Positions 9,434 to 17,717 of a stretch of 64,000 bases of DNA are shown here, one piece after another. The notes beneath the pieces are model-generated. The model saw nothing but the letters and a program-made list of their open reading frames with translations, was not told the origin of the DNA and searched no databases. Origin of the DNA: Stutzerimonas stutzeri (GTDB lineage Bacteria > Pseudomonadota > Gammaproteobacteria > Pseudomonadales > Pseudomonadaceae); contig NZ_JYHV01000015.1 of the NCBI RefSeq assembly GCF_000952685.1, positions 248,001 to 312,000 of the forward strand. The letters are read 5' to 3'. The position numbers were made by a program, and so were the translations under genes. Every line of letters starts with the position of its first letter. The first letter of the stretch is position 1.

Positions 9434-10094
9434 GACGCAGATAGGCGGTGAAATCGATATCACCCGCCGACAGAATGGCCTGTACGCGGTTGTGCACGTT
9501 TAGCTTGCGCAGAATCGCCGAAACGTGGGCCTTGACGGTCGTTTCGGCGATGTCGAGGTTGTAGGCGATCTGTTTGTTCGACTCGCCCTTGGTCATGCGC
9601 TCCAGCACCAGCAGTTGCTTGCGTGTCAGCGCCTGCAGAAGCTCGGGTGGGATGCTCTGTTCATTGTGTTGCGCGCGACGGGTGGTGGCCTTCTGACTAC
9701 GGATGATGTCCGACGGCAGATAGACGTTACCGTTGAGGATCTGCTCGATGGCTTCGGTCATCTGTGCGCGCGGGGAGGATTTGGTGATGAAGCCGCAGGC
9801 GCCATAGGTGATGGCCTGCAGCACGACCTGTTTGTCCTGCTCGGCGGAAACGATGACCACCGGAATGGTCGGCGCTTCGTTGCGCAGGTTGATCAAGCCG
9901 TTGAGGCCATGCATGCCGGGCATGTTGAGGTCCAGCAGGACCAGATCCAGATCGTCGTTCTCCAAGGTCAGCGCCAGCGCGCTATCGAGATCGGCGGTTT
10001 CCAGAATCTCGCTGCCTGGAAAACCGTCCCGGATGACGTTCTGAATGGCCTCGCGAAACAGCGGGTGGTCATCAGCTATCAGTATCTTGTACAT
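9429..10094 (-). CDS. erbR: ErbR (AgmR), NarL/FixJ-type response regulator
   Basis: The 221-residue regulator has an N-terminal receiver (acceptor D55 in [13 protein letters not shown], acidic pair D8-D9, switch K near 105) and a LuxR-type helix-turn-helix at about 155-215 ([22 protein letters not shown]...). Length and sequence agree with AgmR/ErbR of P. aeruginosa and PedR1 of P. putida, which activate alcohol-oxidation genes. It converges on nahK with a 30-bp gap and reads in the same direction as the ABC operon upstream. A copy of the regulon palindrome lies about 375 bp before its start, so it may be part of the control circuit it belongs to. Confidence 0.9.
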   Translation of the reverse strand: MYKILIADDHPLFREAIQNVIRDGFPGSEILETADLDSALALTLENDDLDLVLLDLNMPGMHGLNGLINLRNEAPTIPVVIVSAEQDKQVVLQAITYGACGFITKSSPRAQMTEAIEQILNGNVYLPSDIIRSQKATTRRAQHNEQSIPPELLQALTRKQLLVLERMTKGESNKQIAYNLDIAETTVKAHVSAILRKLNVHNRVQAILSAGDIDFTAYLRR

Positions 10095-10489
10095 GGCCGG
10101 TCACCTTATTGTTGTGATTATGCTGGGGTGGATTTTCGTTCTTTGCAGCCTAGATCGCTCAGCGCCAGGCGGCGCACCGAGGCGGTTTCGATCAGGGAGG
10201 GGCAATTGGGTTGCGCATATTCCCAGACCGGAGGAAGGACGCCAACAAAGCGCGCGAACTGGGGCAGGTGTCGGGACCGTGGCGGAAGCTGCATCGACGA
10301 ATGACGACGCTTGTACAACGGAAGACATCCTCGGCCGCCCCCTGTGAACGGCGATCAGCCTCAAACCCGGCAGGCTCGGCATTTTCTTCTATTTCCCAGT
10401 CCGTCTGTCGACCACATTACAGAGCAATAAGCGTTGTTTTGAAATCCTACAATCGACAGGCAAATCGGCACCAAAGTAGTAGAGCTTCC
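10095..10489. other. erbR upstream region
   Basis: This 395-base gap between erbR and the ABC permease gene holds no convincing gene; short open frames on both strands lack recognisable sequence. It contains a regulon-type palindrome at 10468-10483 close to the permease stop codon. It is likely a long leader/promoter region for erbR. Confidence 0.5.
10468..10483 (-). promoter_or_regulatory. Putative operator of the alcohol-oxidation regulon (erbR copy)
   Basis: Read toward erbR, the sequence is CTACTACTTTGGTGCC, matching the left half CTACTACC with one change and keeping the central GG. It is about 375 bp from the erbR start, farther than the other copies, so it is the weakest of the set in position. 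Confidence 0.35.
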
Positions 10490-11281
10490 TCAGGCCGCGC
10501 GGCGTAACGCCGCGTGTTGGGGATTGAAGCTGAGCACGGCGAGCAGGCTGAACAGCAGCGTCAGGCCCAGGCAGACCGCCAGCGCCACCGCGTTGAGTCG
10601 CTCGTACAGCGCATAGCGCACCAGTTCCACGGCATAGGTGAACGGGTTGGACGAACAGATCCAGTACAGCCATTCATTGGCCTCACGCATTTTCCACAAC
10701 GGATAAAGCGCCGAGGATAGGAAAAACATCGGGAAGATGACGAAATTCATCACGCCGGCGAAGTTTTCCAGTTGGCGAATGCCATTGGATAGCAACAGCC
10801 CCAGCGCACTGAGCAACAGCGCCACTAACAGCAGCGCCGGCAGCGCCGTCAGCAGACCGACAGCCGGCGGCTGCACCCCGTAGAGCCAGGCAATGCCGAG
10901 AAAGGCGTACACCTGCAGCAGTGATATCAATGCCGTCGCCACCAGCTTGCTCGCCAGCAGGAAACCGCGTGGCAGGGGGCTGGTGAGCAGCACTCGCATG
11001 CTGCCCATCTCGCGGTCGTAGACCATCGACAGCGAGCCCTGCATGCCGTTGAACAGCAGGATCATGCAGGCCAGGCCAGGCACGATGTAGGTCTCGTAGG
11101 TGATGTAGGTTTCGTACGGCTCGATGATGGCGATGCCCAGCGCCGCGCGGAATCCGGCTGCGAACACCACCAGCCACAGCAGGGGGCGCACCAGGGCACT
11201 GAAGAATCGCGAGCGCTGCTGTACGAAGCGCAGCCACTCGCGCCAGACGATGGCACGCAGGCATTCCCAATAGGCGATCAC
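10490..11281 (-). CDS. ABC-2 type permease of the PQQ alcohol-oxidation ABC system
   Basis: The 263-residue membrane protein has about six hydrophobic segments and the ABC-2 pattern (LLWLVVFAAGF, LLTSPLPRGFLLASK, FPMFFLSSALYPL). It matches the permease family always found beside PQQ-dependent alcohol dehydrogenases (PedC-like, TIGR03861 group). I chose the GTG at 11281 because GGAGG lies 7 bp upstream; a longer frame to 11392 would overlap the ATPase gene and adds low-complexity sequence. It probably exports or flips an unknown substrate with the adjacent ATPase. Confidence 0.82.
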   Translation of the reverse strand: MIAYWECLRAIVWREWLRFVQQRSRFFSALVRPLLWLVVFAAGFRAALGIAIIEPYETYITYETYIVPGLACMILLFNGMQGSLSMVYDREMGSMRVLLTSPLPRGFLLASKLVATALISLLQVYAFLGIAWLYGVQPPAVGLLTALPALLLVALLLSALGLLLSNGIRQLENFAGVMNFVIFPMFFLSSALYPLWKMREANEWLYWICSSNPFTYAVELVRYALYERLNAVALAVCLGLTLLFSLLAVLSFNPQHAALRRAA

Positions 11282-11336
11282 GACCCTGCCTCCAGCTTGC
11301 CGTGCGTGGCAGGACGCAGGGTTTTTATTACACGCA

Positions 11337-12065
11337 TCAGACCACCTCCGGGCTACGAGTGAGGCGGTCGAAGGCCTGCTCCAGGCTGCCATCCATGGCA
11401 GACAGCGAATCGGCGGGGCCTTGCGCCACGAGCTGGCCGCGGTTGAGGACGATCAGCGCATCGTCGGCCTGTACCTCGTCGAGCAGATGGGTTGTCCAGA
11501 GCACGCTCATGCCATCCTCGTGGCAAAGGGTACGTACGTGGTCGTTGAGAGCCCTGCGGCTGATGGGATCGAGCCCGGCGCTGGCTTCGTCGAGTAGCAG
11601 CAGACTGGGTTTGTGCAGCAGCGCCCGGGCGATTTCGACGCGCCGGCGGTGACCGCCATTGAGCTCGCGTACCTTGCTCTTGCGCCGTTCGCCGAGCTGC
11701 TGACGGTTCAGCTCCAACTCGATGCGGTCGTTCGCCAAACTGCGCGGCAGGCCGTGCAACGCGGCGTGATAACGCAGGTTCTGTTCGACGCTGAGATCAA
11801 GGTCCAGAGTGGTCTGCTGAAACACCACGCCCAGGCGTCGCAACGCTTCGCGGGGCTGGTTACGCAGACTGTAGCCGGCCACGCGGATTTCGCCCTGCTG
11901 CAGGTCGTAAAGTCGCGTGAGCAATGCGATAAGCGTGGACTTGCCGGCGCCATTGGGGCCGAGCAGTGCGGTGAAGCGGCCCGCTGCAGCACTGAAGTCG
12001 ATATGCTTCAAGGCTTCCCGAGCACCGTAGGCGAAGCCGACATTCTCCACCTGAAGCGCGGTCAT
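11337..12065 (-). CDS. ABC ATPase of the PQQ alcohol-oxidation system
   Basis: The 242-residue nucleotide-binding subunit has Walker A GPNGAGKST at about residues 36-44, a signature region (VRELNGGHRRRVEIARALL) in which the canonical LSGGQ reads LNGGH, Walker B LLLLDEASAGLDP and the switch His in LWTTHLLDE. It belongs with PedB-like/TIGR03864 ATPases. Its ATG overlaps the stop codon of the beta-propeller gene by 4 bp, and the permease follows 55 bp on, so all are in one operon. The LNGGH signature differs from consensus; function may still be retained, since this loop varies in ABC-2 exporters. Confidence 0.87.
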   Translation of the reverse strand: MTALQVENVGFAYGAREALKHIDFSAAAGRFTALLGPNGAGKSTLIALLTRLYDLQQGEIRVAGYSLRNQPREALRRLGVVFQQTTLDLDLSVEQNLRYHAALHGLPRSLANDRIELELNRQQLGERRKSKVRELNGGHRRRVEIARALLHKPSLLLLDEASAGLDPISRRALNDHVRTLCHEDGMSVLWTTHLLDEVQADDALIVLNRGQLVAQGPADSLSAMDGSLEQAFDRLTRSPEVV

Positions 12066-13033
12066 GGCGCGACCACCACGCCCCAGGGGTAACGGCCAAC
12101 CTTGATCGACTTGACCACTTTGAGCGCGTTCACATCGATGACCGAAACGTCGCCGCTGACACCATTGGTGGCCAGCAGTCGACTCTCGTCGGGAGTGAAC
12201 GCCATGTGCCAGACACGCCGACCGACCAGCAGGTAGTCGAGTACTTCGAACGTTTTCGCGTCAACCACCGCGATGTGATTGGCCGGACCGAGGGCGACGA
12301 AGGCGTACTTGCCGTCGGCGGTGAGTCGGATGCCGACGGGCTGGACCTTGTCGCGATGCACGCCCTTGATCTTGAAGTCGATCGTCTTGATGATCTTTCG
12401 CTGATCGACGTCCACGATGGAGACCGTTCCGCCTATCTCCGACGATGCCCAGAGCGTCTTGCTGTCACGGCTGAACTCAACATGGCGCGGGCGCTGGTCG
12501 ACCAGAGTGTTGTCTATCAATGTGTTGTTGGTGGTGTCGATCCAATGCAGCATGTTGGTGGTTTCGCTGGTGTTGATCGCCCACTTGCCATCGGGCGACA
12601 CCGCCATGCCTTCGGGCTCCACCCCCACGTCGATCTGGGCCAGCACCTGTTCGTTGTCCACGTCCACCACGGTCACCAGCGCATCGTCCTCATTGGAGAT
12701 GTACAACCATTTGTTGTTGGGGTGCAGCGCGAACTGTTCCGGGTCCGCGCCGGAGGGCAGCTGTTTGATGATCCCGCGCGTCGCCAGATCCATGACCTGG
12801 ACCGTGTCCGAGTCGCTGGCGCAGATGTAGAGCAGCTTGTTGTCGTGCGACAGCGTGAGGCCTCGTGGGCGCTGGCCCACCTCCAGCGTCTCCACTGTTT
12901 CGAGCGTGTCCAGGTCGATCACGCTGATGGTGTCGTCCTTCTCGTTGGAAACATAGGCGGTGGCCGCCAGCGCGGAAGCGTTGGTCCAGGCGAGCCCGCA
13001 AGCAATGGCAGTGGCTAGGAGCGTTCGATTCAT
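12062..13033 (-). CDS. Periplasmic YVTN beta-propeller protein of the PQQ alcohol-oxidation cluster
   Basis: A signal peptide (MNRTLLATAIACGLAWTNAS..., cut near ALA) precedes about seven YVTN/40-residue repeats such as AYVSNEKDDTISVIDLDT, LYISNEDDALVTVVDVDN and LLATNGVSGDVSVIDVNA. This is the layout of the PQQ-dependent-catabolism beta-propeller family (TIGR03866). The start at 13033 is chosen because the signal peptide begins there; the longer frame adds unrelated sequence. It sits in the ABC operon between the ATPase and the Sel1-type gene. Its partner or ligand is not known; a scaffold or periplasmic component of the transport system is a reasonable guess. Confidence 0.8.
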   Translation of the reverse strand: MNRTLLATAIACGLAWTNASALAATAYVSNEKDDTISVIDLDTLETVETLEVGQRPRGLTLSHDNKLLYICASDSDTVQVMDLATRGIIKQLPSGADPEQFALHPNNKWLYISNEDDALVTVVDVDNEQVLAQIDVGVEPEGMAVSPDGKWAINTSETTNMLHWIDTTNNTLIDNTLVDQRPRHVEFSRDSKTLWASSEIGGTVSIVDVDQRKIIKTIDFKIKGVHRDKVQPVGIRLTADGKYAFVALGPANHIAVVDAKTFEVLDYLLVGRRVWHMAFTPDESRLLATNGVSGDVSVIDVNALKVVKSIKVGRYPWGVVVAP

Positions 13034-13064
13034 TTGTAGGATCTCGTTCTTGTTGTAGGGCGCG

Positions 13065-13550
13065 TTAGCGTCTAGGGGCAGCGGGGTTATCCAGTCGCAA
13101 CAGGTATTCGTCGGCTTCGGTCTGTCCGTCGTTCGAGGCGCGCAGTAGCCAGCGCCGTGCGGCCGCCTTGTCAATTGCGACGCCGCGGCCTTCAGCGAGC
13201 GCAACGCCCCAGTGGTAGCGCGCCAAACTGACGTAGGCCGCGGAGTCCGGTTGCTCTGCGCCGCGTTTGATGAGGGCGGCGGCTTTTTCCAGGTTCAATG
13301 GCACACCGACGCCGGACTCGTACATCTGCGCCAACCAGATCAATGAGTAGACGTCGTTCCAGCGATGTATGCAGTCCTCGAAGATCTTCAGCGCCGAGGC
13401 GTGATCGCCGGTTTTCTGCGCCGCGTAGCCGTAGAGGCACTTGATTCGCTTGTCGCTATCGACGTAAGACTCGTAGCTCAGGTCGCTGGTCTGGCCAAAG
13501 GCGGCAGGGGCTATCAGGGCCAGCGCCACGCGGGTTAGGTTGGCTAGCAC
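13065..13550 (-). CDS. Secreted Sel1-like repeat protein
   Basis: The 161-residue protein has a short signal peptide (cut after AFG) and helical repeats of the Sel1/TPR kind: DYSLIWLAQMYESGVGVPLNLEKAAALI-type and VALAEGRGVAIDKAAARRWLLRAS-type units. The GTG start at 13550 follows AAGGAG at 9 bp spacing and overlaps the ribosome site with the end of the binding-protein gene. Sel1 repeats mediate protein-protein contacts, so an adaptor for the periplasmic ABC components is possible. Related clusters often carry a CXXCW-motif protein near here, and this protein lacks that motif. Confidence 0.7.
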   Translation of the reverse strand: MLANLTRVALALIAPAAFGQTSDLSYESYVDSDKRIKCLYGYAAQKTGDHASALKIFEDCIHRWNDVYSLIWLAQMYESGVGVPLNLEKAAALIKRGAEQPDSAAYVSLARYHWGVALAEGRGVAIDKAAARRWLLRASNDGQTEADEYLLRLDNPAAPRR

Positions 13551-13553
13551 TGG

Positions 13554-14747
13554 TCACCGCTCCTTGTCGCTCAATCGGCACTGGCTTTCGGGCCGATCGA
13601 AGCCCAGCGTGTCGAGCTCGCTGGTGGGGTGCAGGAAGCCTTCCTGAGGTGAGTTGGAGACCAAACCGCGCGGATGGATAAGCGCAATTGGCTGGCGCAG
13701 TTGACCGCTCCAGGGCCGGAAGGTCAGCTTGCGACCTTTGAACCCATCCACCGGCACCGTTTCGCCAAGGGAGAGTTGGTGAATGGCGGCTGGGTCAGTG
13801 TTACCCAGCCGGGTGATCGCGGTGGCGAGGCTGCGCACACCGATCCAGGCAGCAAAGTCGCGGTCGTTCATCCAGCGGCTGGCGAGTGCCTCGAAGCGCT
13901 TCTGCAACTGAGCGGCGCCGTACGTCTCCACCGTCTTGTGCCAGCCGGTTGCAATCAGCCCCTGCGTGCCGACCACCGGCCGCGGCAACCAGGTCTGGTA
14001 GGGTACGTATTCTCCAAAGTCGCCTCGCTCGTCGGCCACCACCACCACGTCGTAGTCGTCGGCCTGAGTGAACAGCGGCATTTCAGCCTGGGCGCTGCGG
14101 CGCTGGTCGTTGTCGAAGGTCCAGGGCTTCTCGAGAATGATCTTGTGGCCGAAACGCTTGGCCGCGCGGCGCATGGCGGTGGCAAACGCCTGGTCCTCGG
14201 CGGTCGGGCCGACGATCAGCAGCCAGCGGTTCCAGCGGCGTACGGCAAGAAACTGACCGAGCGCGTCGGCGAGCATGCTACGGCTAGGCAGGGTGTGTAG
14301 CACGTTGGCCAGACAGATCGTTGTGCGCAGATCGTCACTGGCGCTGCCGGCGTTGATCAGCAGACTGTCCGGCAAGGCTTCGGCGAGCTGCTGCAGGCTT
14401 GCATCCGGTGCGTTGACGACGAACAGCCTTAGCCCGTCATCACGCAACTTGCGCGCCTCGTCGAGCAAGTGCTCAGGCGAATCACTGTTGCGCGCGGTCA
14501 GTTGATAGCGATGGCCGAGAAAGCGCCCGGTGGTGTTGCTGTCGATGATCGCCAGTTCCGCGCCGCGCTGCCCGGCATCCGCCGGTTCAGGAATGACATT
14601 CGAAAGCAGCGGACCCGGGTCCGGGCGGTAACCCAGATAGGCGATCCGCACATCGAGCGCGTCGGCAGCGATCGCAGCGGAACTCGCCAGCGCGGCGCAG
14701 CAACTCAGTGCCAACAGGCAACCGGCGCGTAGCAAAGGATGGGGCAT
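13554..14747 (-). CDS. Periplasmic substrate-binding protein of the PQQ alcohol ABC system
   Basis: The 397-residue secreted protein (signal peptide MPHPLLRAGCLLALSCCAALASSAA, shown in part here; cut near AIA) has a Leu/Ile/Val-binding-like two-lobe fold: VRIAYLGYRP at the start, then GQRGAELAIID, LLIVGPTAEDQAFATAMRRAA and VVVVADERGDFGEY. It matches the PQQ-alcohol-system binding family (TIGR03863). It is the first gene of the minus-strand operon running to the permease. Upstream, a regulon palindrome at 14825-14840 lies 77 bp from its start. Ligand unknown. Confidence 0.82.
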   Translation of the reverse strand: MPHPLLRAGCLLALSCCAALASSAAIAADALDVRIAYLGYRPDPGPLLSNVIPEPADAGQRGAELAIIDSNTTGRFLGHRYQLTARNSDSPEHLLDEARKLRDDGLRLFVVNAPDASLQQLAEALPDSLLINAGSASDDLRTTICLANVLHTLPSRSMLADALGQFLAVRRWNRWLLIVGPTAEDQAFATAMRRAAKRFGHKIILEKPWTFDNDQRRSAQAEMPLFTQADDYDVVVVADERGDFGEYVPYQTWLPRPVVGTQGLIATGWHKTVETYGAAQLQKRFEALASRWMNDRDFAAWIGVRSLATAITRLGNTDPAAIHQLSLGETVPVDGFKGRKLTFRPWSGQLRQPIALIHPRGLVSNSPQEGFLHPTSELDTLGFDRPESQCRLSDKER

Positions 14748-14824
14748 GGGCGACTCCTATGGCGTTGCGACCAGCATAGGAACCTGGGACAGGCGGGGGA
14801 ATATGCAGAAAGTACCAGTCGTTG

Positions 14825-14840
14825 TGTACCAAGGTAGTAG
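14825..14840 (-). promoter_or_regulatory. Putative operator of the alcohol-oxidation regulon (ABC operon / cupredoxin copy)
   Basis: Read toward the ABC operon it is CTACTACCTTGGTACA, with the full conserved half-site CTACTACC. It lies between two divergent transcription units, 77 bp from the binding-protein start and 61 bp from the cupredoxin-like gene, and could serve both. Confidence 0.5.
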
Positions 14841-14901
14841 CCTGGCCGCTGGCGATGCGTTCTAGCATGACGCTCGTCGACAATAAAAAGAGAAGCCTTC
14901 C

Positions 14902-15339
14902 ATGACGCCTTGCAGAGCACTGATCCTCAATATGTTGTTAATCGGCAGCCTTATCGGTTTCGATCAGGTTCATGCCGCCGGCGACCTGACCCTGCGCCCA
15001 CAGGCGTTGCCTGATCTGAGTTTCGGTTCCGACGAAAGCGATTACGCCGTCTCGCAAAAGACGTATCAGCTGGAAACCGGAGTCGCCTACCAGCTCAAGG
15101 TAATCGCCGATGGCCAGAAGGCCTGTGCGTTCCAGGCACCGGAATTCGCTCGTTCGATTTTCCTACGCAAGGTCGAGGCCGGCGGCGTCGAGATCAAGGC
15201 AATCACCCTGGTCGAACTGGAGTTTGAAGAAGCCGGAGAAGCCGAGCTTTTCTTCGTGCCAGTCAAGCCCGGTAGCTTTCCGTTCTATTGCGAGGGGTTG
15301 CAGAACAAAGGCATGGAAGGTGCGTTCGTGGTCAAGTAA
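14902..15339 (+). CDS. Secreted cupredoxin-like protein with altered metal ligands
   Basis: The 145-residue protein has an N-terminal signal peptide (cut near VHA, residue 25). The rest looks like a cupredoxin: ACAFQAPEFARS resembles the first ligand loop, and FPFYCEGLQNKGMEGAFVV the C-terminal Cys...Met ligand loop with C130 and M138. The two usual His ligands are missing; the first is replaced by Cys75 and the second falls at Gln134/Asn135. It may hold copper in an unusual way, or have lost metal binding. It is divergent from the ABC operon and 33 bp upstream of the PedS2-like kinase, so it may act with it. Confidence 0.6.
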   Translation: MTPCRALILNMLLIGSLIGFDQVHAAGDLTLRPQALPDLSFGSDESDYAVSQKTYQLETGVAYQLKVIADGQKACAFQAPEFARSIFLRKVEAGGVEIKAITLVELEFEEAGEAELFFVPVKPGSFPFYCEGLQNKGMEGAFVVK

Positions 15340-15372
15340 GGCGTAGGCCTTCTGAGCCTCCGGCCCGAGACG

Positions 15373-16644
15373 ATGCAGATGTCGGCGCTTTGGCGAATCA
15401 GCCTCTTGGTCTCGCTATTTTTCGGCCTTGTGGCGGCTGTCTGCATGGCCGTTCTGTTGCGTCAGGCCAGTCATGATGTCGAACGAGAGTTGAATGCTGC
15501 GGCCGCGATTCTTCGTTATCTCAAGGAGGTTGCGGAGCGCGACCCGTCCGACCTGCAACCCGATCTGACCCGTCACTTGCGCCACGTACAGGTGCACTGG
15601 CTGGACAGTGATGTTATCCATGCGCCGCGGCTGGCAGAGCGGCGTAGCTGGCTCGAAGCGGCGCTGTATCCGAACGCGCTCCCGGAGCCGCTGATCGTGC
15701 GTTTGCCCGATGGCCGGGTACTGCGACTGAGTGTCGACCCGCGGGATGAAATCGAGGAAGTACGCGATTCCTTGCGCCAGCTGCTGGTGCTGTTCGGCAT
15801 CGCGCTTGGGTTGAGCCTTCTGGCGATCCGCTGGGCCGTTCGACCGGCTTCGGAGGTGTTGCGCCAGTTGTTGGCCGCCTTCGGTCGTGTCTCGCACGGT
15901 CAGCTGGATACGCGTCTGCAGCTTCACTCGATGCTCGAAGCCCGGCAATTGGCCGGGCATTTCAACCATATGGTCAGCTCGCTGGAACACGCCCGGCGGG
16001 ACAACGACGAGCTGACCCGCTCATTGCTAGCACTGCAGGAACGTGAACGGACCCAGCTCGCTCAGGCACTGCATGATGATCTGGGCCAGTACCTGGCCGG
16101 CATCCGTGCCCAGGCGTGCCTGCTGCAAGCGATCAATGACCAACCACAGCTGGTCAGCAGCACCGCACGCTGCCTCGATGAACATTGCGAGCAACTGCAG
16201 AACGGATTCCGGCGGCTGACCCGTGAACTCTACCCAGTGATGCTCGATCATCTGGAGTTGCCCGAGGCCATATGCCTACTGACCGAACAGTGGCAGAGCG
16301 CGCAAGGTGTCGAGCTGCATCTGCGAGTGGACAGGCGCCTTCCTAGCCTGCCGCTGACGGTCAAGGAACATCTGTATCGCCTGCTTCAGGAGTCACTGAC
16401 CAACGTAGCCAAGCATGCCAGCGCCAGCTTTGTGTGTGTGCGGCTGCGCCTGAGCGGACAGAGGTTAAGGCTGCTGGTCCGTGACAACGGCGTCGGCAAC
16501 CACGAAGGGCGGCAGCCGGGCATAGGCCTGCGCTCGATGCAAGAGCGGGCTCGCGCACTGGGTGGATTCCTGATTGCCGCCCATTGCAGAGGTAACGGCT
16601 GGATCGTCTATCTCGACGTTCCATACAAGGAGCCCTCGGTCTGA
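15373..16644 (+). CDS. pedS2: PedS2-like membrane histidine kinase
   Basis: The 423-residue kinase has an N-terminal membrane segment (about 8-30) and a periplasmic domain of the LapD/MoxY type (about 31-135). A second membrane helix (about 137-157) is followed by a HAMP linker. The HisKA_3 dimerisation domain has H234 in QALHDDLGQYLAG, and a C-terminal HATPase carries DNGVGNHEGRQPGIGLRSMQERA. It is a NarX-type two-component sensor. In P. putida PedS2, at the same place in the ped cluster, responds to lanthanides and switches between the calcium and lanthanide alcohol dehydrogenases. The name here rests on that synteny and domain layout. Its stop overlaps the next ATG (TGATG). Confidence 0.75.
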   Translation: MQMSALWRISLLVSLFFGLVAAVCMAVLLRQASHDVERELNAAAAILRYLKEVAERDPSDLQPDLTRHLRHVQVHWLDSDVIHAPRLAERRSWLEAALYPNALPEPLIVRLPDGRVLRLSVDPRDEIEEVRDSLRQLLVLFGIALGLSLLAIRWAVRPASEVLRQLLAAFGRVSHGQLDTRLQLHSMLEARQLAGHFNHMVSSLEHARRDNDELTRSLLALQERERTQLAQALHDDLGQYLAGIRAQACLLQAINDQPQLVSSTARCLDEHCEQLQNGFRRLTRELYPVMLDHLELPEAICLLTEQWQSAQGVELHLRVDRRLPSLPLTVKEHLYRLLQESLTNVAKHASASFVCVRLRLSGQRLRLLVRDNGVGNHEGRQPGIGLRSMQERARALGGFLIAAHCRGNGWIVYLDVPYKEPSV

Positions 16645-17297
16645 TGAAGATACTGCTCGTCGATGATCACGCAGTGGTGCGACAAGGTTACGCCGCACTG
16701 CTGCGTGTGCTGTTGCCCGAGGCGCAGGTGATCGAAGCCTGCGACGGTGAGCAAGCGCTGCTCAAGGCATATGACTCCCCACCCAGCCTGGTGATTATGG
16801 ATGTCGGGTTGCCGGGCATCAGTGGCGTAGAGACCACCCGACGATTGCTGCAGCGCTTGCCGCAACTGCGGGTGCTGTTTTTCAGCATGCACGATGAGCT
16901 GCCATTGGTGCGCCAAGCGCTGGACGCAGGTGCTGTTGGCTACATCACCAAAAACTCGTCGCCTGAGGTGCTGGTGGACGCGGTACGGCGTACCTTGGCC
17001 GGCTATGCCTATATCGAGCAACCCCTGGCAACCCAGTTGGCGCGCAATCCAGCCGCCGCAAACGCTCAGGACCCACGCCTGCAAGCGATGACTCAGCGAG
17101 AGTTCGAAATCTTCGTGATGCTTGCCAAGGGCACTCCGTCCCGGTTGATCGCCGAGCGACTGTGCATCAGCGGTAAGACTGTTTCCAACTACTTGACCTT
17201 GCTCAAAAGCAAGCTGCAGGTTAGCTCCCACGCCGAGCTGGTTCACCTGGCTATCGATACCGGTGTTCTGCGGGTTGGCGACCGAGCCGCCGGCTAG
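16644..17297 (+). CDS. pedR2: PedR2-like LuxR-type response regulator
   Basis: The 217-residue regulator has a receiver with D53 as acceptor (LVIMDVGLPGISG) and a C-terminal LuxR helix-turn-helix (about 147-205, MTQREFEIFVMLAKGTPSRLIAERL...). It is translationally coupled to the kinase through a TGATG overlap. It is homologous in role and place to PedR2 of P. putida and ExaE/EraR of P. aeruginosa, which activate quinoprotein alcohol dehydrogenase genes. It is a prime candidate for binding the CTACTACC palindromes. Its 3' end carries one arm of an 18-bp perfect inverted repeat. Confidence 0.78.
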   Translation: MKILLVDDHAVVRQGYAALLRVLLPEAQVIEACDGEQALLKAYDSPPSLVIMDVGLPGISGVETTRRLLQRLPQLRVLFFSMHDELPLVRQALDAGAVGYITKNSSPEVLVDAVRRTLAGYAYIEQPLATQLARNPAAANAQDPRLQAMTQREFEIFVMLAKGTPSRLIAERLCISGKTVSNYLTLLKSKLQVSSHAELVHLAIDTGVLRVGDRAAG

Positions 17298-17319
17298 GCG
17301 ACAACCCGCAGAACACCGG
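17260..17319. repeat. 18-bp perfect inverted repeat spanning the pedR2-like stop codon
   Basis: CCGGTGTTCTGCGGGTTG (17260-17277) is repeated in perfect inverted form at 17302-17319, with a 24-base GC-rich centre containing the stop codon. The left arm is coding. It would give a very stable RNA hairpin and may end or protect the transcript, but there is no T tract after it. Confidence 0.75.
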
Positions 17320-17399
17320 CATGGTTGTCAGAAGGGCGCTCGTGCCATAGTCGCAATCTCAGTCATCGCGGGAAGGCCCGCAATCGAGGAGTTGTTGCA

Positions 17400-17717
17400 A
17401 TGATTAAAGTCAGCGTGATGTACCCCAACACCCCCGGTGCGCGATTCGATCACGACTACTACCGCGACACCCATCTACCGTTGCTCAAGGCCCGCATGGG
17501 CGATGCGTGCCTGTACTACACGATCGACAAGGCGCTATCTGCAGGTGCGTCCGCCATACCGGCGCCCTATATCGCGATGTGCCACATATTCTGCGAATCA
17601 TTGGAAGCCTTTCAGGCTGGAATCGGCCCGCATGCCGAGGAGATCGTCGCCGATATCGCCAACTACACCGATCTGACACCGGTCAGGCAGATCAGTGAAG
17701 TGGTGGTCGGTCACTGA
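17400..17717 (+). CDS. EthD-family small protein
   Basis: The 105-residue cytoplasmic protein resembles the EthD/dimeric alpha-beta-barrel group: MIKVSVMYPNTPGARFDHDYYRDTHLPLL is the typical opening, with the YY.DTHLP signature at about 20-27. Such proteins are often small oxygenase-like or accessory proteins; no specific reaction can be given. The ATG at 17400 has a GAGGAG ribosome site; a longer upstream frame is not supported. It runs convergent to the diguanylate cyclase gene and overlaps its end by 7 bp. Confidence 0.75.
   Translation: MIKVSVMYPNTPGARFDHDYYRDTHLPLLKARMGDACLYYTIDKALSAGASAIPAPYIAMCHIFCESLEAFQAGIGPHAEEIVADIANYTDLTPVRQISEVVVGH

Noticed and set aside
10101-10382. Open minus-strand frame of 93 codons upstream of erbR
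   Set aside because: Its translation has no recognisable domain, is low in complexity and rich in Arg/Pro/Ser as expected for a shadow frame in GC-rich DNA, and it lacks a good ribosome site.
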